Source: Pigmentiphaga litoralis (GTDB lineage: Bacteria > Pseudomonadota > Gammaproteobacteria > Burkholderiales > Burkholderiaceae_B). Taken from it: DNA of 64,000 nt. The position numbers were made by a program, and so were the translations under genes. This document shows positions 55,203 through 63,138 of this stretch, piece after piece; the stretch's first letter is position 1; each line of letters begins with the position of its first letter. Below the pieces are notes generated by a model that worked only from the letters and a program-made list of their open reading frames with translations, had not been told where the DNA came from and did no database searches. The DNA lies in NCBI RefSeq assembly GCF_014651835.1, contig NZ_BMXQ01000001.1:1750801-1814800 (forward strand), given 5' to 3'.

Positions 55203-55228
55203 GCTTTTTGTCCGGAATGGCCGACTGG

Positions 55229-56524
55229 TCAGCGCCGAAGCAGCGCCTCGGCGGCTTCCCTCTGCGGGTGTTCAAAGGCCGGGGCGAAATCCTCGAGTTC
55301 GCTCGCACGCAAGCCTACGTCGCGACTGCAGGCAATCTGTCGCCAGCCCTTCACCGCCAAGACCACGTCGGCGATGACCTTCAACGCCTGGGTGTCGTCC
55401 AGGCCGAAGTAAGGCGCGCGGGCCAACAAGACGGCAACTTCGGTCACGGGGCCGTCTTGTTCGGACAGCCAGGTCTTGGACTCTCGCTCCTTGTCGGGGA
55501 ACGGGTTCACATCGAATGCGGGTGCCAGTCGCCAAAGGCCACGATCCCGATGCAGGAAGCCATGATTCTGCAGGTGGTCATCGACATTGGTAATCAACAG
55601 GTTGAACAGCATCCGGCGCCAAAGCTGCCGGACATCCTCTGCAGGCGCGTAACCCACCGAGCGAATCGCATCGGCAATCTCGGTGTAGCTGCGTTCGTCC
55701 TCACGCGAGGCCTGCAACATCGAGGCTGCCGACTGGTAAGGAATGCGCGCGTCGTCGGCGTCCCGGTCAAAGCGGCGAATGACGGCCACCGGTACGTCGG
55801 CCAAGGTCACGACGCGTGCGGCCGCTGCGTCGATACCGGCCTGATGCGCGAGCTTGAGGGCAAGCACTTCACCGCGAGTGACGCTGCGCGTGTCGTTGAC
55901 GCTCGGGAATTTGCCGATGGCCAGAAAGCCGTCTTCGTCCACGACGGTGCATTTGGGCCGCATCCCGCCCAGCGACGTCCCTTTGCCCTGAAGGTAGCGA
56001 AGGTCTTCAGCGGTCTCCTGGCCACGCTCGACGGCGCGACTGGCTTCGAAGATGCATCCAAGATCAACCAGCGGGGGTGTGTTGCGGCGACCCTGGGGTA
56101 CCGAGCGGTGCCAAGCGTGGTCGCCATCATGCAGACGCAGTGCGCCGACGCGACTGAAATCGTCAACAGCAAGCAGGTAATCGAGTTCGGTCAACGCCGG
56201 CAGACTGGCGTCGTGTTGACGACGCTTGGCATGATCACGAGCGATGACACGGCGCCCCCAGGCATCGGGCGCGGTGTCCGCAAAGGCGCCGTGGAAGGTG
56301 GAATCATGGGCCGATGCCGCCTTGTGCGCCTGGTGACCCGCTACCCACGCAAGATCGGCCGATATGCTGAATCCGGCAGTATTCGCCAACCAGGCAGCGT
56401 CGTACGCGAAGGCGCAGTGTTCCCGCCGGCCTTGCCTGACGTAGGTCAAGGTCCCCAGCGATGCGTCGGCCTTGCCGAGGCAGACCTGCACTTGGCGACG
56501 GAGGGCAGCCGTGGCGGTGCTCAT
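55229..56524 (-). CDS. hipA: HipA-family serine/threonine kinase toxin
   Basis: 431-aa HipA-type kinase. N-terminal HipA_1-like domain (LGTLTYVRQGRREHCAFAYDAAWL), then the kinase: Gly-rich GTSLGGMRPK with the ATP-site Lys in AIGKFP, the catalytic NVDDHLQNHGFLHR (Asp plus His-Asn pattern) and the metal loop APAFDVNPFPD. Length and motifs are intact. E. coli HipA phosphorylates GltX and causes persistence; other HipA proteins have different targets. Starts at ATG 56524 within the hipB stop (TGATG); a GTG one codon earlier is possible. Confidence 0.87.
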   Translation of the reverse strand: MSTATAALRRQVQVCLGKADASLGTLTYVRQGRREHCAFAYDAAWLANTAGFSISADLAWVAGHQAHKAASAHDSTFHGAFADTAPDAWGRRVIARDHAKRRQHDASLPALTELDYLLAVDDFSRVGALRLHDGDHAWHRSVPQGRRNTPPLVDLGCIFEASRAVERGQETAEDLRYLQGKGTSLGGMRPKCTVVDEDGFLAIGKFPSVNDTRSVTRGEVLALKLAHQAGIDAAAARVVTLADVPVAVIRRFDRDADDARIPYQSAASMLQASREDERSYTEIADAIRSVGYAPAEDVRQLWRRMLFNLLITNVDDHLQNHGFLHRDRGLWRLAPAFDVNPFPDKERESKTWLSEQDGPVTEVAVLLARAPYFGLDDTQALKVIADVVLAVKGWRQIACSRDVGLRASELEDFAPAFEHPQREAAEALLRR

Positions 56525-56850
56525 CACAAAGCGCCTGATCGATGACCTGCCGTGCGTCGCACGCGCTTGGGTACCTGCTCGTCCATCAGCGTCAGACCAA
56601 TGTCGTCGTTGGGCGTGTCCAGCACATCCTCCAGCGCACGGATTTCACCGAAAACGTGAAGTGCCCGCGCAAAAAAGTGAATTGGCACGCGGGGATCGCC
56701 CTGCTCCATTCGGCGCACGGTAGAGACCGATGCTCCCATACGTTCGGCCAGGGAGGCTTGCGAAATATGGCGACGGCGGCGGGCCAGCGAGATATCCCCA
56801 CCAAGTTTGCGCAGGGCGCGTTCAACGGGTGTGGGAAGGGGTAGTTCCAT
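56524..56850 (-). CDS. hipB: HipB-like XRE-family antitoxin
   Basis: 108-aa HTH protein: ISLARRRRHISQASLAERMGASVSTVRRMEQGDPRVPIHFFARALHVFG is a clear XRE/Cro-type DNA-binding domain in the middle; the C-terminal tail VPKRVRRTAGHRSG is basic. By position and overlap with hipA it is the cognate antitoxin and repressor. The frame is open 22 codons upstream, but MELPLPTPVERALR at 56850 looks like the domain start. Confidence 0.82.
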   Translation of the reverse strand: MELPLPTPVERALRKLGGDISLARRRRHISQASLAERMGASVSTVRRMEQGDPRVPIHFFARALHVFGEIRALEDVLDTPNDDIGLTLMDEQVPKRVRRTAGHRSGAL

Positions 56851-56969
56851 TGTGCGGAATCCTGGGTACGGATCGCCGGTGAATAGCGTGCAGCGAACTT
56901 GCACGCGAACCGGCACTTGCTATGCACACGATTCTACCTGAAAACCACACCCCACGCTTTAAAAGCTCC

Positions 56970-56991
56970 AACTGGAACGTTTAGACCAGTT
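56970..56991 (-). promoter_or_regulatory. Possible hipBA operator
   Basis: A 6-bp inverted repeat with a 10-bp spacer, AACTGG-N10-CCAGTT, lies 120-140 bp before hipB. It is not the TATCC-N8-GGATA operator of E. coli hipBA. TAGAAT at 56932-56937 on the hipB strand could be a -10 box. Confidence 0.3.
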
Positions 56992-57024
56992 AAGCGCTCT
57001 CGACAGAACTTTAATAATTTTTTA

Positions 57025-57729
57025 TCACCCCAGCCCGATCAACCGTTCCAGCCGCGCGTCATCGTCCAGCAGGCTTGCGTTGTCGCCCTCGAACACGATG
57101 CGGCCGCGGTCCATGACCACCGCTTTTCTTGTCAGCCCTAGCGCAACGTGGGCGTGCTGCTCGACCAGGACCACCGTCATGTCGCCGGTGGCGCACATGG
57201 CCGTAATGGCGGACACCAGTTCATCAACAATCACGGGCGCCAGGCCTTCCAGGGGCTCGTCCAGCAACAGCAGCCTTGGGTCGAGCATGAGCGCGCGGGC
57301 AATCGCAAGCATCTGCTGTTCGCCGCCCGACAGCTGGTTGCCAAGATTGTGCTGACGCTCCTGGATGCGGGGGAACAACCGATGGATCCTGTCCAGCGTC
57401 CACGCTCCGCCGCGCGCGGTAGTCAGCAGGTTTTCCTTCACGGTCAATGACGGAAAGATCCAGCGTTCCTGCGCGACCCAGCCAATGCCCAGGCCTGCGC
57501 GGCGATGCGGTGCGACACGGGCCAGGTCCGCGCCACGCCAGCGCACCGTGCCGCCCCGCATGACCGTGGCGCCCATGATGGTGGAGATGAGCGTGGTCTT
57601 GCCAACGCCATTGCGGCCCAGCAGCGCCAGGCTTTCGCCTTCGTGCACGGTCAGGCTCAGGTCTTCCAGGACGGTGGCGCGGTCGTAGCCGGCGCTGACC
57701 CGTTCCAACTCCAATAACGCTGCGCTCAT
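57025..57729 (-). CDS. livF: Branched-chain-type ABC transporter ATPase LivF (cluster 2)
   Basis: 234-aa ATPase: Walker A GRNGVGKTT, signature LSGGEQQML, Walker B LLLLDEPLEGLAP. Start SAGYDRATVLEDLSL is LivF-like, and the Q-loop region reads VAQERWIFPSLT. Overlaps the livG stop by 4 bp. It is the last gene of the cluster 2 operon, with a 174-bp gap to hipB that shows no GC-rich terminator, only an AT-rich AATTATT region. Confidence 0.92.
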   Translation of the reverse strand: MSAALLELERVSAGYDRATVLEDLSLTVHEGESLALLGRNGVGKTTLISTIMGATVMRGGTVRWRGADLARVAPHRRAGLGIGWVAQERWIFPSLTVKENLLTTARGGAWTLDRIHRLFPRIQERQHNLGNQLSGGEQQMLAIARALMLDPRLLLLDEPLEGLAPVIVDELVSAITAMCATGDMTVVLVEQHAHVALGLTRKAVVMDRGRIVFEGDNASLLDDDARLERLIGLG

Positions 57730-58478
57730 CGCCGCCCTCCTTTGCCCAGGTACACCGTCTTGACGTCGGGGTTCGCGGCAATGTCTTCGGGGGTGCCTTC
57801 CGCCATGACCGCGCCCGCGACCAGCACGGTGATGCGGGTGGCGAAACGAAAAACCAGGTGCATGTCATGTTCGATGAAAAGCAGCGCCATGTCGGCCGGC
57901 AGGTTGCCGATGACCTCGAACAGCTCGGCGCTTTCGGATGACGGAATGCCGGCAGCGGGCTCGTCCAGCAGCAGCACGCGCGGCCGCAAGGCCAGCGACA
58001 CGGCAACTTCCAGAATGCGTTGCTGGCCATACGGCAGCATGCGCGTCGGGGTATGTGCGACCGCGGCCAGCCGCAGCTGCGCCAGGATGGCCGACGCCTC
58101 ATCCAGCGCGGCGGTGTAGGCGCCCGTGCGCCGCCACCATTGCCCGGTCACGCCGTCGCGCTCGCAGATCGCCAGCGTGACCGACTGGTGCGGCGTCAGT
58201 TGCGGGAACAGCGAGTTGATCTGGAAGGTCCGGACCAGGCCCCGCTTGACGCGCTGGTCGGGGCGCAAGGACGTGATGTCTTCGCCCAGCAGCTCGATGC
58301 GCCCTGCCGACGGCGGCAAGGCGCCCGTCAGCAGATTGATGAAGGTCGTCTTGCCGGCGCCGTTGGGGCCGATCAAGGCGTGCCGGGCGCCCGCGGGCAG
58401 CGCAAAGTCGACGGACTGGGTGACCTTCAGAGAACCAAAGGACTTGGTCAGGCCAGTGGTTTGAAGCGCGAGGGTCAT
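57726..58478 (-). CDS. livG: Branched-chain-type ABC transporter ATPase LivG (cluster 2)
   Basis: 250-aa ATPase with Walker A GPNGAGKTT, Walker B VLLLDEPAAGIP and the LivG tail ANPDVKTVYLGKG. The signature loop reads LPYGQQRILE in place of LSGGQ, which is common in LivG. GGAGG is 7 bases before ATG 58478. Overlaps livF and livM by 4 bp each. Confidence 0.92.
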   Translation of the reverse strand: MTLALQTTGLTKSFGSLKVTQSVDFALPAGARHALIGPNGAGKTTFINLLTGALPPSAGRIELLGEDITSLRPDQRVKRGLVRTFQINSLFPQLTPHQSVTLAICERDGVTGQWWRRTGAYTAALDEASAILAQLRLAAVAHTPTRMLPYGQQRILEVAVSLALRPRVLLLDEPAAGIPSSESAELFEVIGNLPADMALLFIEHDMHLVFRFATRITVLVAGAVMAEGTPEDIAANPDVKTVYLGKGGRR

Positions 58479-59542
58479 GGCCGGACCTCCGGGGAGGCAG
58501 CCGAGGTGCGTGATGCGGCCCACTCCTTCAATCCCCGCAAGCCTCCCAACACGCCACCCGGCGCAAACAGCACCACCAACACCATGACGGCGCCGATACC
58601 CAGCTGCCAATATTCAGGATTGATGTCGGACAGCATGTCGCGCGCGATCATGAAGACGGCCGCGCCCACCAGTCCGCCGTAACGATGACCGGCGCCGCCC
58701 AGCACCAGCATGATGAGCACTTCGGCCGACAGGGTGAAGCTGAGCGTTTCCAGGGCGACGAACTGCGTGGTCTGGGCCAGCAGTCCCCCTGCGATGCCCG
58801 CAAAGATCGCGGCGATCGTGTAGGCCTTGCGCAGCCGCGCGCTGCCGGGCGTGCCGATGGCCGCCATGCGCTGCGGGTTGTCACGCAGGCCCTGCAACGC
58901 CAGTCCAAAGGGCGAATCGATGATGCGCGTCAGCACGATGAAACAGGCCAGCAGCACGCCAAAGGCGTAGGCGAACGCGGTGTGTCCATACAAGTCGAAG
59001 GGCAACAGGCCGAACAGCGGCGCGATGACCATGCCTTGCAGGCCGTCGTCGCCGCCAGTCACCTCGCGCAGGCGGCTTGCGCCTTCAAAGATCAACAGGC
59101 CTATCCCCAGGGTGACCATCAGCTGCGCCAGATGCCGCACGCGTACCACCACGAAACCGGTCAGAAAGCCGAGCAAGCCCGCGGCCAGGCCCGCAGCCGC
59201 CAGGCCGCTGAAGGGCTCGGTCCAGCCATGCGTCGACAGCAAGCCGGCCGTATAGGCGCCCAGGCCGAAGAACGCAGCGTGCCCCAGGGACAGCAGGCCC
59301 GCATAACCGATCAGCAGGTCCAGCGACAGCGCAAACAGCGCCGCCGCCGACACCTGGCTGGCCAGCACCAGATAGTCAGGAAACAGCAGGAACACCAGCG
59401 CAGGCAGCGCGAGCCAGAGCACGATTTCCCAGCCGCGCCGACGCAGCCATCCGTGGGGCCTGCCGGGCAGCGGGCTGAATGTCGCGGCCTGTGGCTTGGC
59501 GGATGCCGCAGGTGTTGCGCCGGGTGTGGACACCGTCGTCAT
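58475..59542 (-). CDS. livM: Branched-chain-type ABC transporter permease LivM (cluster 2)
   Basis: 355-aa permease: about 35 cytoplasmic residues, then LWLALPALVFLLFPDYL and the core SLDLLIGYAGLLSLGHAAFFGLGAYTAGL; the conserved loop is LVLGGAGHRYGGLVGA. Similar in plan to the cluster 1 LivM but only moderately alike in sequence, so the clusters are paralogous and not recent copies. Overlaps livH and livG by 4 bp. Confidence 0.9.
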   Translation of the reverse strand: MTTVSTPGATPAASAKPQAATFSPLPGRPHGWLRRRGWEIVLWLALPALVFLLFPDYLVLASQVSAAALFALSLDLLIGYAGLLSLGHAAFFGLGAYTAGLLSTHGWTEPFSGLAAAGLAAGLLGFLTGFVVVRVRHLAQLMVTLGIGLLIFEGASRLREVTGGDDGLQGMVIAPLFGLLPFDLYGHTAFAYAFGVLLACFIVLTRIIDSPFGLALQGLRDNPQRMAAIGTPGSARLRKAYTIAAIFAGIAGGLLAQTTQFVALETLSFTLSAEVLIMLVLGGAGHRYGGLVGAAVFMIARDMLSDINPEYWQLGIGAVMVLVVLFAPGGVLGGLRGLKEWAASRTSAASPEVRP

Positions 59543-60405
59543 GCACGTTTCCCCAGCAAGCCGTTCGGCCGCCACATCAGCAGTCCGACCATCACGGCGT
59601 AGATGATGAAGGCTCCGACCTGCGGCAGGTAGTACTTGCCGAAAACGTCGAAGACACCAACCAGACAGGCGGCCAGCAAAGTGCCGCTGACGGACCCGAG
59701 GCCGCCCACCGACACCACGATCAGGAAGAACACCAGGTACTTGAGCGGAAAGGACGGATCGAGTCCCAGGATCTGGATGCCGAGCGCGCCACCCAGCCCG
59801 GCCAGGCCGCTGCCCAGCGCAAAGGCGACTGCGAACACGCCGCCCACGTTGATGCCCAGGCCGGTGGCCATGACGGGGTTGTCGACCGCGGCGCGCACCA
59901 TGGCGCCGAAACGCGTGCGTTCGATACCCAGGACCACGGCCGCCGTCACCGCCACGCCCACGGCGATCAGGAACAGGCGATAGATGCCGAAGTCCAGCCC
60001 CATCAGCCGCGTCTGCCCTTGCAGGAAGTCGGGCAGCACCACCGGCTGCTGGCTGGGCCCGAACATCCACGTGATCCCGGCCACCGCCATGAAGGTCAGG
60101 CCGATGGTGAACAGCACCTGGTCCAGCGGCCCGCGCCGGTACAGGCGGCGATACAGCACGCGTTCGACCACCACGCTGGCCAGCGCGACGACCACAAAGG
60201 CCGCCGGCAGCGTCGCCAGGAACGGCCACCCCGCCTGCTGCATCAGCACCGTGGCCAGGTAGCCTCCGAACATTGCGAAGGCGCCATGGGCCAGATTCAC
60301 GAACCCCATCAACCCCATGGTGACGGACAGCCCGATGCTGATCAGAAACAGCAGCATCCCATAGGCCAGTCCGTCAAACAGGATGCCCAAACCGACCGAC
60401 ATCAT
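59539..60405 (-). CDS. livH: Branched-chain-type ABC transporter permease LivH (cluster 2)
   Basis: 288-aa permease with GLAYGMLLFLISIGLSVTMGLMGFVNLAHGAFAMFGGY and VVSVGGLGSVSGTLL. Starts with two adjacent ATG codons (60405 and 60402), GGAGCG about 8 bases before. The preceding binding-protein gene ends 25 bp away, so no stem-loop fits between them as in cluster 1. Confidence 0.9.
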   Translation of the reverse strand: MMSVGLGILFDGLAYGMLLFLISIGLSVTMGLMGFVNLAHGAFAMFGGYLATVLMQQAGWPFLATLPAAFVVVALASVVVERVLYRRLYRRGPLDQVLFTIGLTFMAVAGITWMFGPSQQPVVLPDFLQGQTRLMGLDFGIYRLFLIAVGVAVTAAVVLGIERTRFGAMVRAAVDNPVMATGLGINVGGVFAVAFALGSGLAGLGGALGIQILGLDPSFPLKYLVFFLIVVSVGGLGSVSGTLLAACLVGVFDVFGKYYLPQVGAFIIYAVMVGLLMWRPNGLLGKRA

Positions 60406-60430
60406 CGTGTGCGCTCCGCCATCCACCGGT

Positions 60431-61627
60431 TCAAGGGGCTTCTTTCTCGGGGTCTTTGACCTTGTCGAACTGATCGAACTCGACGTTCACCAGCTTGCCG
60501 TTGACCTTCTCGACACGGCGGATGTAGACGGTCTGCACGATGTCGCGCGTGGCCGGGTCGATGGCGATCGGGCCGCGCGGGCTTTCAAACGCCACGCCCT
60601 TGAGCGCTTCCATCACCTTGTCGCCATTCACGTCACCCTTGGTCTTGGCCAGGGCGGCGTCGAGCGCGGCCATGCCGTCATAGGCGGCCACGGCAAAGTA
60701 GCTGGGCCGCAGCTTGTCGCCGAATTGCGTGCTGAAGTCCTTTACGAACTTCTGGTTCTTGGGGGACGCATGGGCGTACGAATAGTGGTGGCTGGTGACC
60801 AGGCCCAGGGCCACGTCGCCGGTTGCTTCCAGGTAGCTGTCATCGGTTGCTTCGCCGGTGGCGATGAGCTTGATGCCGGCTTCTTCCAGGCCGCGTTCCT
60901 TGAAGGCTTTCAGGAAGGCAGGCGGCTGCACGCCCGACGGAAAGAAGATGAAGACGGCTTGCGGCTTGTCGTCCTTGATGCGCTGGACGTAGGCCGAAAA
61001 GTCCGGGTTGTTCATGGGCGTGCGGACCGAGTTCACGATCTTGCCGCCGCCCGCCGTGAACGCTTTCTTGAAGGCGCTTTCGGCATCGACCCCCGACGCG
61101 TAATCGGCCACGACGGTGTACACCTCTTTGATGCCGTTCTTGAGGGCCCACTGCGCCATGGGCGCGGACACCTGTTGCACCGTGAACGACGTGCGCGCCG
61201 CATAGGGTGACCGTGTCGTGATGGCCGACGACGCGGCGTTCATGACGATGGTCGGGATCTTGGCTTCTGCAGCCACGGCGCCCACGGCGTACGCGTTGGG
61301 ACTGAAGTCGATACCGGCCAGGAAGTTGACCTTGTTGCGCACCACCAGTTCTTGCGCGAAGCGTTTGGCCAGGTCGGGCGCGGCGCCCGCCGTGTCCTTC
61401 TTGATGATCTCGACCTTGCGGCCGGCAAGCTTGCCGCCGTGTTCCTTCAGCCAGATGGCGATGCCGTTGTCGAACTGCTTGCCGTAGTCCGCATACGGGC
61501 CGGAGTACGAGGCAATGACGCCAATCCGCAGTGTGTCATCGGCGGCATGCGCCGTGACGCCGGCCGCGGCCAATCCCACTGCGGATGCACATGCCAGCCA
61601 CGCTGCCAGCTTGCTCTTGATCACCAT
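60431..61627 (-). CDS. Periplasmic binding protein of Liv-type ABC transporter (cluster 2)
   Basis: 398-aa Peripla_BP_6 protein. Signal peptide LACASAVGLAAAGVTAHAA, mature start DDTLRIGVIASYSGPYADYG. Later: PTIVMNAASSAITTRSPY and VAFESPRGPIAIDPATRDIVQTVYIRRVE, a tail seen in aromatic-compound binders of this family. GGAGC is 7 bases before the ATG. The oxygenase and ligase genes upstream on the same strand make an aromatic or amide-type ligand likely. Confidence 0.85.
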   Translation of the reverse strand: MVIKSKLAAWLACASAVGLAAAGVTAHAADDTLRIGVIASYSGPYADYGKQFDNGIAIWLKEHGGKLAGRKVEIIKKDTAGAAPDLAKRFAQELVVRNKVNFLAGIDFSPNAYAVGAVAAEAKIPTIVMNAASSAITTRSPYAARTSFTVQQVSAPMAQWALKNGIKEVYTVVADYASGVDAESAFKKAFTAGGGKIVNSVRTPMNNPDFSAYVQRIKDDKPQAVFIFFPSGVQPPAFLKAFKERGLEEAGIKLIATGEATDDSYLEATGDVALGLVTSHHYSYAHASPKNQKFVKDFSTQFGDKLRPSYFAVAAYDGMAALDAALAKTKGDVNGDKVMEALKGVAFESPRGPIAIDPATRDIVQTVYIRRVEKVNGKLVNVEFDQFDKVKDPEKEAP

Positions 61628-61689
61628 ATCAGCTCCATTGCAAATGTTCCGCCTACCGGCGAAGGTGTCGAGTATCGGGGATAGATCGT

Positions 61690-63135
61690 TCAGAAGGTGT
61701 CGAAGTACTCGCGTTGTTCCCAGTCACTGACTTCCAGCTGGAAGCGCGCGATCTCGGCTTCCTTGATGTGGCAGAAGTAGTCGACGAATCCCGCACCCAG
61801 GCCGTCGACCAGGCCTTGATCGGCGCGCAGGCAATCGAGCGCCTCGCCCAGCGACCGCGGCAGGATCGGCGCATCGGTTTCATACGGCATGTCGGCCGAC
61901 GGGCCCGGGTCCAGCTTGCGGTGCAGTCCGTCCAGGCCCGAAATGGCCTGCGACGCAAAGTACAGATACGGGTTCGCAGCGGGTTCACCGATGCGGTTTT
62001 CGATGCGACTGGCCTTGTCGCCCACACCACCCAGCACACGCAGCATGGCGCCGCGGTTGTCGCGGCCCCAGATCGCGCGATCGGGCGCGAGCGAATACGG
62101 GCGATAGCGTTTGTAGCCGTTCAAGGTCGGTGTCGACAATGCGGTGGCGCCACAGGCATGCGCGAGGAGACCGGCCAGGTACTGCTTGCCGATGTCCGAC
62201 AGCTGCTCGCCTTCGGTGCTTGGCATGAAGGCGTTGACGCCGTCCGACGTGCGTACCAGCGACTGATGCAGATGCCAGCCGCTCGACACGACATTGGGGA
62301 TCTTGGGGCGGCACATGAAGGTGGCGTGGTAGCCATGGCGGCGGCACACCTGCTTGACCGCGCTGCGAAACAGGATCATGGCGTCGGCTGTGGCCAGCGC
62401 GTCATCGGGGGCAAACGTGAATTCGAACTGGCTTGGACCGAACTCGACTTCCAGCGAACGCAGGGGCAGGCCCAGTTGCTGGGCGGTGGTGCGCACCAAC
62501 TGCATGACGTCGTCCATGCTGTCATAGCGCAGTTCGGTCAGGTATTGATAGCCGTGGGACAGCAGCTCGACATCGGGCGGCACGCCGGGCTGGCCCGGCT
62601 GGCCGGCGTCTTGCGGCTGCATGTGATGCTGCGTAACCTTGAATACATGGCATTCGACTTCCAGCCCGGTGATCAGTCGATAACCGGCATCGGTCACGCC
62701 TTTGAGAGTGCGGCGAAACAGCTGGCGCGTATCGAAAGGTACCGGCTCGCCGGTCTGGAAGTAGGTGTCGCACAGCAGCCATCCGGTGCCCGGCGCCCAC
62801 GGCAGGACCTTGAAGGTGGTGGGGTCGGCCACCATCAGCACGTCGGCCGCGCCCTGCATTTCGGGCCGGCTGAAGCCGCCTCCGGTCGAGAAGACCGGGA
62901 ACACGGTGCGGTGCGACGTGTCCTTGGCAAACATGGTGGTCGTGATGGTCACGCCACTGCGCAAGGCCTTGATGGCTTCCTGCGTGACCAGGGTCTTGCC
63001 GCGCAGGATGCCGTGCTGGTCGGGAAAGGAAAAGCGCACGGTGTCGATGCTGCCGCTTTCGAGTGCACTGACGACGTCGCGGGCCGCGGCCGACTGCACC
63101 GCCGACCAGAGTCCGAACTGTTCAACGAAGGCCAT
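61690..63135 (-). CDS. Glutamine-synthetase-like gamma-glutamyl ligase
   Basis: 481-aa member of the glutamine synthetase superfamily. Active-site motifs are intact: GLEVECHVF, LEVEFGPSQFEFTF, VSSGWHLHQSL, PDRAIWGRDNRGAMLRV and SRIENRIGEPAANPYLYFA. The usual GlnA adenylylation Tyr loop is not evident, and the N-terminal domain is of the catabolic type (PuuA/IpuC/TdnQ-like), in which an amine is glutamylated before oxidation. Placed between a Rieske oxygenase and a Liv transporter, it is unlikely to be the housekeeping nitrogen enzyme. Stop is 62 bp from the binding-protein gene. Confidence 0.78.
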   Translation of the reverse strand: MAFVEQFGLWSAVQSAAARDVVSALESGSIDTVRFSFPDQHGILRGKTLVTQEAIKALRSGVTITTTMFAKDTSHRTVFPVFSTGGGFSRPEMQGAADVLMVADPTTFKVLPWAPGTGWLLCDTYFQTGEPVPFDTRQLFRRTLKGVTDAGYRLITGLEVECHVFKVTQHHMQPQDAGQPGQPGVPPDVELLSHGYQYLTELRYDSMDDVMQLVRTTAQQLGLPLRSLEVEFGPSQFEFTFAPDDALATADAMILFRSAVKQVCRRHGYHATFMCRPKIPNVVSSGWHLHQSLVRTSDGVNAFMPSTEGEQLSDIGKQYLAGLLAHACGATALSTPTLNGYKRYRPYSLAPDRAIWGRDNRGAMLRVLGGVGDKASRIENRIGEPAANPYLYFASQAISGLDGLHRKLDPGPSADMPYETDAPILPRSLGEALDCLRADQGLVDGLGAGFVDYFCHIKEAEIARFQLEVSDWEQREYFDTF

Positions 63136-63138
63136 GGC

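Noticed and set aside
56970..56991. E. coli-type HipB operator (TATCC-N8-GGATA)
   Set aside because: Not present in the 174-bp upstream region; only the different repeat AACTGG-N10-CCAGTT was seen and is listed with low confidence.
18739..61627. The two Liv clusters as a recent duplication
   Set aside because: Gene order is the same, but the proteins differ widely in sequence, length of N-termini and intergenic spacing; they are old paralogues.
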